Source: Bacteroidota bacterium (lineage in GTDB: Bacteria; Bacteroidota; Bacteroidia; Chitinophagales; Chitinophagaceae). Taken from it: a DNA stretch of 36,356 bases. Below the pieces are notes generated by a model. The model made no database searches. It was not told where the DNA came from and worked only from the letters and a program-made list of their open reading frames with translations. A program made the translations under genes and the position numbers. Location: positions 1-36,356 of the forward strand of contig JABDGW010000027.1 of NCBI GenBank assembly GCA_013285855.1. Reading direction: 5' to 3'. Every line of letters begins with the position of its first letter. The stretch's first letter is position 1. Positions 32,912 through 36,356 of this stretch are shown piece by piece.

Positions 32912-35287
32912 TTATTTGGCATTCAGTATAATCATATTACTTTTTAAACCATCAGCCCTTGCTTTCAAAATAATTTTTCCTGCATGATGTGTTGATTTTA
33001 TAACAACCATACACCTGCCTTGCCAGGCTTTGCGTTGCGGCAATTGATAACTCTCCAGACTAATTGGATTTGCATTACCTACGCCGACAATTGTTCCTTC
33101 GCCTTCAATTGTAAAATTGATTAAGTTTTCTGCTTTCGGATTTTTTACACCGTTTGCATCGAGTAATTCAACTGTAACATAGCTTAAATCTTCGTTATCA
33201 GCTTTAATTGTATTTCTGTCTGCAGTTAATTTTATTTGAGTTGGTTCATCCGCTGTTTTTAAAATTGATTCGTTTACTTTTTTTCCTTTGGTATATCCAA
33301 CTGCTTTTAATTCACCTGCTTTGTATGGCACATTATAAACAGCTATAAATTTTGTTGAGCGATTTGTTTGTTTTTTGCCAAGCGATTTTCCGTTCAACAA
33401 TAATTCAACTTCATCGCAGGACGAATACACATTTACTTCAAACATTGAATCTTCTTTGTCTTTCCAATTCCAGTCTGCAACTACATCATCCCAATTCCAG
33501 ATGCTCCATGTTTGTTTTTTTTCGTTGATAGGAAATGATGGTTGCAATGGCTTTACAAAAACGGAAAGCTGATCTTTTTTCCAAAGCACATCGCGATAAA
33601 ATGATTGCGGTCGCTTCCAACCGCAGATATCAATATCACCACAGTAAGCCAAATTCCACGGATAAAAATTTTTCTCCTGTTCGTATCCGCGCCAGCCAAT
33701 ACTTGCTTCGCCAATATAATCCCAGCCGGTCCAAACAAAATCACCGATCACCCAAGGGTGATCAACCACACTCATCCAGTAATCAAATTGTGTTAACGGA
33801 TAAGACTCTGTTGCAAACATGATACGTTGTGGTTTGCGTTCATGATCGCTTTCATATTCATCTCTTGCATAATTATAACCGCAAACATCCAGCGCAGAAA
33901 AAAATGCATCTTTCTTGTCATTCACATCATTCACCGCAGCAGTAACGGGTCGCGTATTATCAATTGAGCGCACATAATCTGCAACCAATTTTGCGGTATC
34001 TGCAACTTCAGGTTTATTCATTCCTTTAATTTCATTTCCAATACTCCACATAATTATGCATGGATGATTGCGGTCACGCAGCAACATACTTTCCATATCT
34101 TTTTGCCACCAGTCTTTAAAATACAAATGATAGTCTTCCATATTTTTTGCTTCAGTCCACATATCAAACGCCTCATCAATCACAAGCATTCCTAAACTAT
34201 CACAGGCATTTAAAAATTCAGGTGGCGGTGGATTATGCGAACAGCGAATCGCATTAAAACCACTTGCTTTTAATAATGCCACACGACGAATTTCTGCACG
34301 ATCAAAAGACCTTGCACCAAGAGGTCCGTTATCAATATGAAAACATGCACCTTTTAATTTCATCGGTTTATCATTCAGCATAAAACCAGTTACATCGAAA
34401 GAAAGTTTGCGAATGCCGAACACAGTTTCATTGCGGTCAGTTAATTTTCCATCTGCATAAATTTCTGTAACAGTTTTGTACAAGTTTTGATTTTCGGTTG
34501 ACCATAGCAAAGGCGATTTTACAATTGCATCATCATTAAAATCATAATCACTGTTTGCTGCAATATTTTGTTTTGATGTTGTTCTTACAACTTCAACATT
34601 TTTTGCATTCAATATTTTATTAACGATAGTAATAGTTGATGATGCATTTGTTTCATTCAGCACTTTTGTTTTGATATTTACTTTAGCTGATGCAGCGCTT
34701 ACTTTTGGAGTTGTGATGCTCGTTCCACATGGTGCAACATGCACAGATTCGCTTTCCTGTAACCAAACATGACGGTTAATCCCAGAGCCAGCATACCAGC
34801 GACTTGTCGCACCAACATTTTTTACCTGCACAGCGATTATATTTTTATCATTCCATTTTATTTTATCGCTGATGTCATAATAAAAACTGGTGTAGCCATA
34901 AGGATGATTGCCGAGATGTTCACCATTCAGCCAAACATCTGCATTCATATACACACCGTCAAACAGTAGAACAATTTTTTTATTTTTTTGTGTTGGCAAA
35001 AGTGTAAATGTTTTACGATACCAGCCAATGCCGCCGGTTGTAAAGCCAATGCTAACGCCGTTTACAACATCAGGATTAAATGGTGAATTAGTACCCGGCA
35101 AATCTTCAATGCTAAAGTCATGCGGTAAATCAATTTGACGCCAATTGTTGTCATCAAAACTTATTTGTTCAGCATTTGTTGTATCACCACGATAAAATTT
35201 CCATCCATCATCAAACAAAATTGTTTTTTGTGCGAAACAATATACTGCACTAAAAATGCAAATGATTGATGCAATAATTTTTTTCAT
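32912..35287 (-). CDS. Glycoside hydrolase family 2 enzyme (beta-galactosidase-like), exported
   Basis: This is a retaining beta-glycosidase. The start at ATG 35287 gives a signal peptide (MKKIIASIICIFSAVYCFAQ); the frame also has a TTG three codons earlier, which is unlikely. The domains follow the GH2 order: N-terminal sugar-binding jelly roll (WKFYRGDT, LPHDFSIED, GIGWYRKTF, GVYMNADVWLNGEHLG), an immunoglobulin-like domain (about 190-295), then the catalytic barrel. The acid/base is Glu419 in IIMWSIGNEIKG and the nucleophile Glu494 in IMFATESYPL. The C-terminal part (about 600-791) holds extra beta domains of the DUF4982/invasin kind (VNESILKTADEPTQIKLTAD and following). The substrate is probably a beta-galactoside or related plant or host glycan. 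It is downstream of the partial glycosidase-like gene with 31 bases between. Confidence 0.92.
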   Translation of the reverse strand: MKKIIASIICIFSAVYCFAQKTILFDDGWKFYRGDTTNAEQISFDDNNWRQIDLPHDFSIEDLPGTNSPFNPDVVNGVSIGFTTGGIGWYRKTFTLLPTQKNKKIVLLFDGVYMNADVWLNGEHLGNHPYGYTSFYYDISDKIKWNDKNIIAVQVKNVGATSRWYAGSGINRHVWLQESESVHVAPCGTSITTPKVSAASAKVNIKTKVLNETNASSTITIVNKILNAKNVEVVRTTSKQNIAANSDYDFNDDAIVKSPLLWSTENQNLYKTVTEIYADGKLTDRNETVFGIRKLSFDVTGFMLNDKPMKLKGACFHIDNGPLGARSFDRAEIRRVALLKASGFNAIRCSHNPPPPEFLNACDSLGMLVIDEAFDMWTEAKNMEDYHLYFKDWWQKDMESMLLRDRNHPCIIMWSIGNEIKGMNKPEVADTAKLVADYVRSIDNTRPVTAAVNDVNDKKDAFFSALDVCGYNYARDEYESDHERKPQRIMFATESYPLTQFDYWMSVVDHPWVIGDFVWTGWDYIGEASIGWRGYEQEKNFYPWNLAYCGDIDICGWKRPQSFYRDVLWKKDQLSVFVKPLQPSFPINEKKQTWSIWNWDDVVADWNWKDKEDSMFEVNVYSSCDEVELLLNGKSLGKKQTNRSTKFIAVYNVPYKAGELKAVGYTKGKKVNESILKTADEPTQIKLTADRNTIKADNEDLSYVTVELLDANGVKNPKAENLINFTIEGEGTIVGVGNANPISLESYQLPQRKAWQGRCMVVIKSTHHAGKIILKARADGLKSNMIILNAK

Positions 35288-35318
35288 GTAAATCAATTAT
35301 TGTGTTTTGATTTTTATT

Positions 35319-36356
35319 TTAATATTTCACTGTATACACATCAGCCTTTAATGTTAGCGGTTGCTTTTCTGTTGTGCTGCATTCAATAAATAATGGTTTT
35401 GATTTATCGAATGATGAAGATTCAACTTCAACGACGCCCCACGATAATCCACTCCATATCATTTTATCGTATTCTTTTTTTGTTTCGATTGTTGCATCGT
35501 CCTGCTTCACAATTATTTTAATTACCTGGTCCATTTTAATCCCGTTCGGTGGTGCGCCACCCCATGTGCGATATGGGTTTCCATCACTGCTGTATTGTTG
35601 CACTATGATGCGCAAATTGTCTGCAGGCAAATCACTCATGGCGCATTCAATCTTGTTATCTTTTGTTTCAGAAAATTGCTCATTTAGCTTTGCTATGCTT
35701 TGCGGTATATTTATCGTGTCATCTCTTCCTAAATCATACTTATCATTAGCATAAAAATTAAAACCAACAACAGCGAGTTGCTCAGCACCTAAAGTAATTA
35801 TATTACTTTTTATAACTGGCGTGAATCCGCCGTCAGCATATAAAAGTTTTGATGAAGAAATTTTATCAACGGGCATTTTAATGGTTGCTGTTTGTTGCGA
35901 AGGATTTACAACTGTGCACACAACACCTTTGTCATCTTCAGCTTTAAAGCCATATAATTTTGCTTCGCCTGGTATTCCACCAAAAGAAGTTATTGTATCC
36001 AATTTTTGAAAATGATGAAAAAGCTGCTGCACTCTTGCAAACCATTTTGCGTCTTCGTCTGTTACCAATTCCATATTACCATGATACACATTCATCCAGC
36101 CACCACGTGCTAAATCCAAAATCAATTCACCTTTCCAGCATTGCATTGCACGACTGTAACAAGTGCCGGTTACGCCATTCATAAATGCGCAACTATCTAT
36201 GCGCCGCATCGGCAAACCGTTAAACTGGAATTGCCTGTTCTGATGATCGTGATAGGTATCTTCAGAACGCCAGATATTCATCATCGGCACATCAGAAAAA
36301 CGTGGATCGCCGCTGTATAAAGTATTAAACACATCCAGCCAGCGCAAATCAACTGT
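35319..36356 (-). CDS. Glycosidase-like protein, C-terminal part (5' end outside window)
   Basis: The frame is open through the last base of the window (reads TVDLRWLDVFNTLYSGDPRF), so the gene starts beyond it; the TTG at 36347 is only an internal codon. The visible 346 residues contain the end of a catalytic barrel (WRSEDTYHDHQN, GVTGTCYSRAMQCWKGE, LARGGWMNVYHGNMEL) and a beta-sandwich from about 35950 down (AKLYGFKAEDD, VVCTVVNPSQQTATIKMP). A final carbohydrate-binding-like domain ends TLKADVYTVKY. The pattern of barrel end plus C-terminal sandwich suggests a glycoside hydrolase of clan GH-D or GH31 type, but I cannot name the family. It is co-directional with and 31 bases upstream of the GH2 gene, so both probably degrade one glycan. 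Confidence 0.6.
   Translation of the reverse strand, partial: TVDLRWLDVFNTLYSGDPRFSDVPMMNIWRSEDTYHDHQNRQFQFNGLPMRRIDSCAFMNGVTGTCYSRAMQCWKGELILDLARGGWMNVYHGNMELVTDEDAKWFARVQQLFHHFQKLDTITSFGGIPGEAKLYGFKAEDDKGVVCTVVNPSQQTATIKMPVDKISSSKLLYADGGFTPVIKSNIITLGAEQLAVVGFNFYANDKYDLGRDDTINIPQSIAKLNEQFSETKDNKIECAMSDLPADNLRIIVQQYSSDGNPYRTWGGAPPNGIKMDQVIKIIVKQDDATIETKKEYDKMIWSGLSWGVVEVESSSFDKSKPLFIECSTTEKQPLTLKADVYTVKY

Overview
The window is AT-rich DNA from a member of the Bacteroidota. The family Chitinophagaceae is the best guess, but this is an inference. Four signs support the phylum: a type IX secretion (T9SS) C-terminal sorting domain, promoter-like -7 boxes of the form TAnnTTTG, a LytS/LytTR pair with an extracellular propeller, and DUF5777 and YceI genes. 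No rRNA, tRNA, CRISPR array, integrase or complete insertion sequence was seen.

Layout: (1) 1-2364, + strand: the end of a PfkB sugar kinase and an L,D-transpeptidase lipoprotein. (2) 2365-4480, a plastic junction: a 148-bp palindromic repeat array, a terminator, an orphan GC-richer gene, ten 21-bp repeats each carrying a conserved dyad, a YodC-like gene and a C-terminal scrap of a restriction-modification methylase. (3) 4469-11877, - strand: a surface-protein pair made of a T9SS-exported protein and a 1670-residue YadA-head-like fibre protein. (4) 12132-17275, metabolism: 4-hydroxyphenylpyruvate dioxygenase, a C45-like Ntn hydrolase lipoprotein, fructose-1,6-bisphosphatase and aspartate kinase. 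The last two are divergent and have an inverted repeat between their promoters.

(5) 17417-24064, + strand: a tightly packed run of envelope genes (OB-fold protein, cytochrome c lipoprotein, YceI, DUF5777 barrel, second YceI) running directly into a propeller histidine kinase and a LytTR regulator, then a small lipoprotein. (6) 24595-26368, - strand: a membrane protein with a lone histidine-kinase dimerisation helix pair, and a DoxX-like membrane protein. (7) 26522-32317, + strand: an AlkA-like glycosylase, then a compact run of an FAD amine-oxidase/desaturase-like enzyme, a seven-helix membrane protein resembling Pyr4/PaxB terpene cyclases, a membrane adenylate cyclase and a class V aminotransferase-fold enzyme. 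(8) 32329-36356, - strand: a small membrane protein and a glycan-degradation pair (GH2 enzyme plus a partial glycosidase-like gene).

The candidates most worth following are the FAD enzyme/membrane-cyclase pair, the cytochrome-YceI-DUF5777 module with its own two-component system, and the 21-bp dyad array. All functional statements rest on motif recognition by eye; no database search was run.
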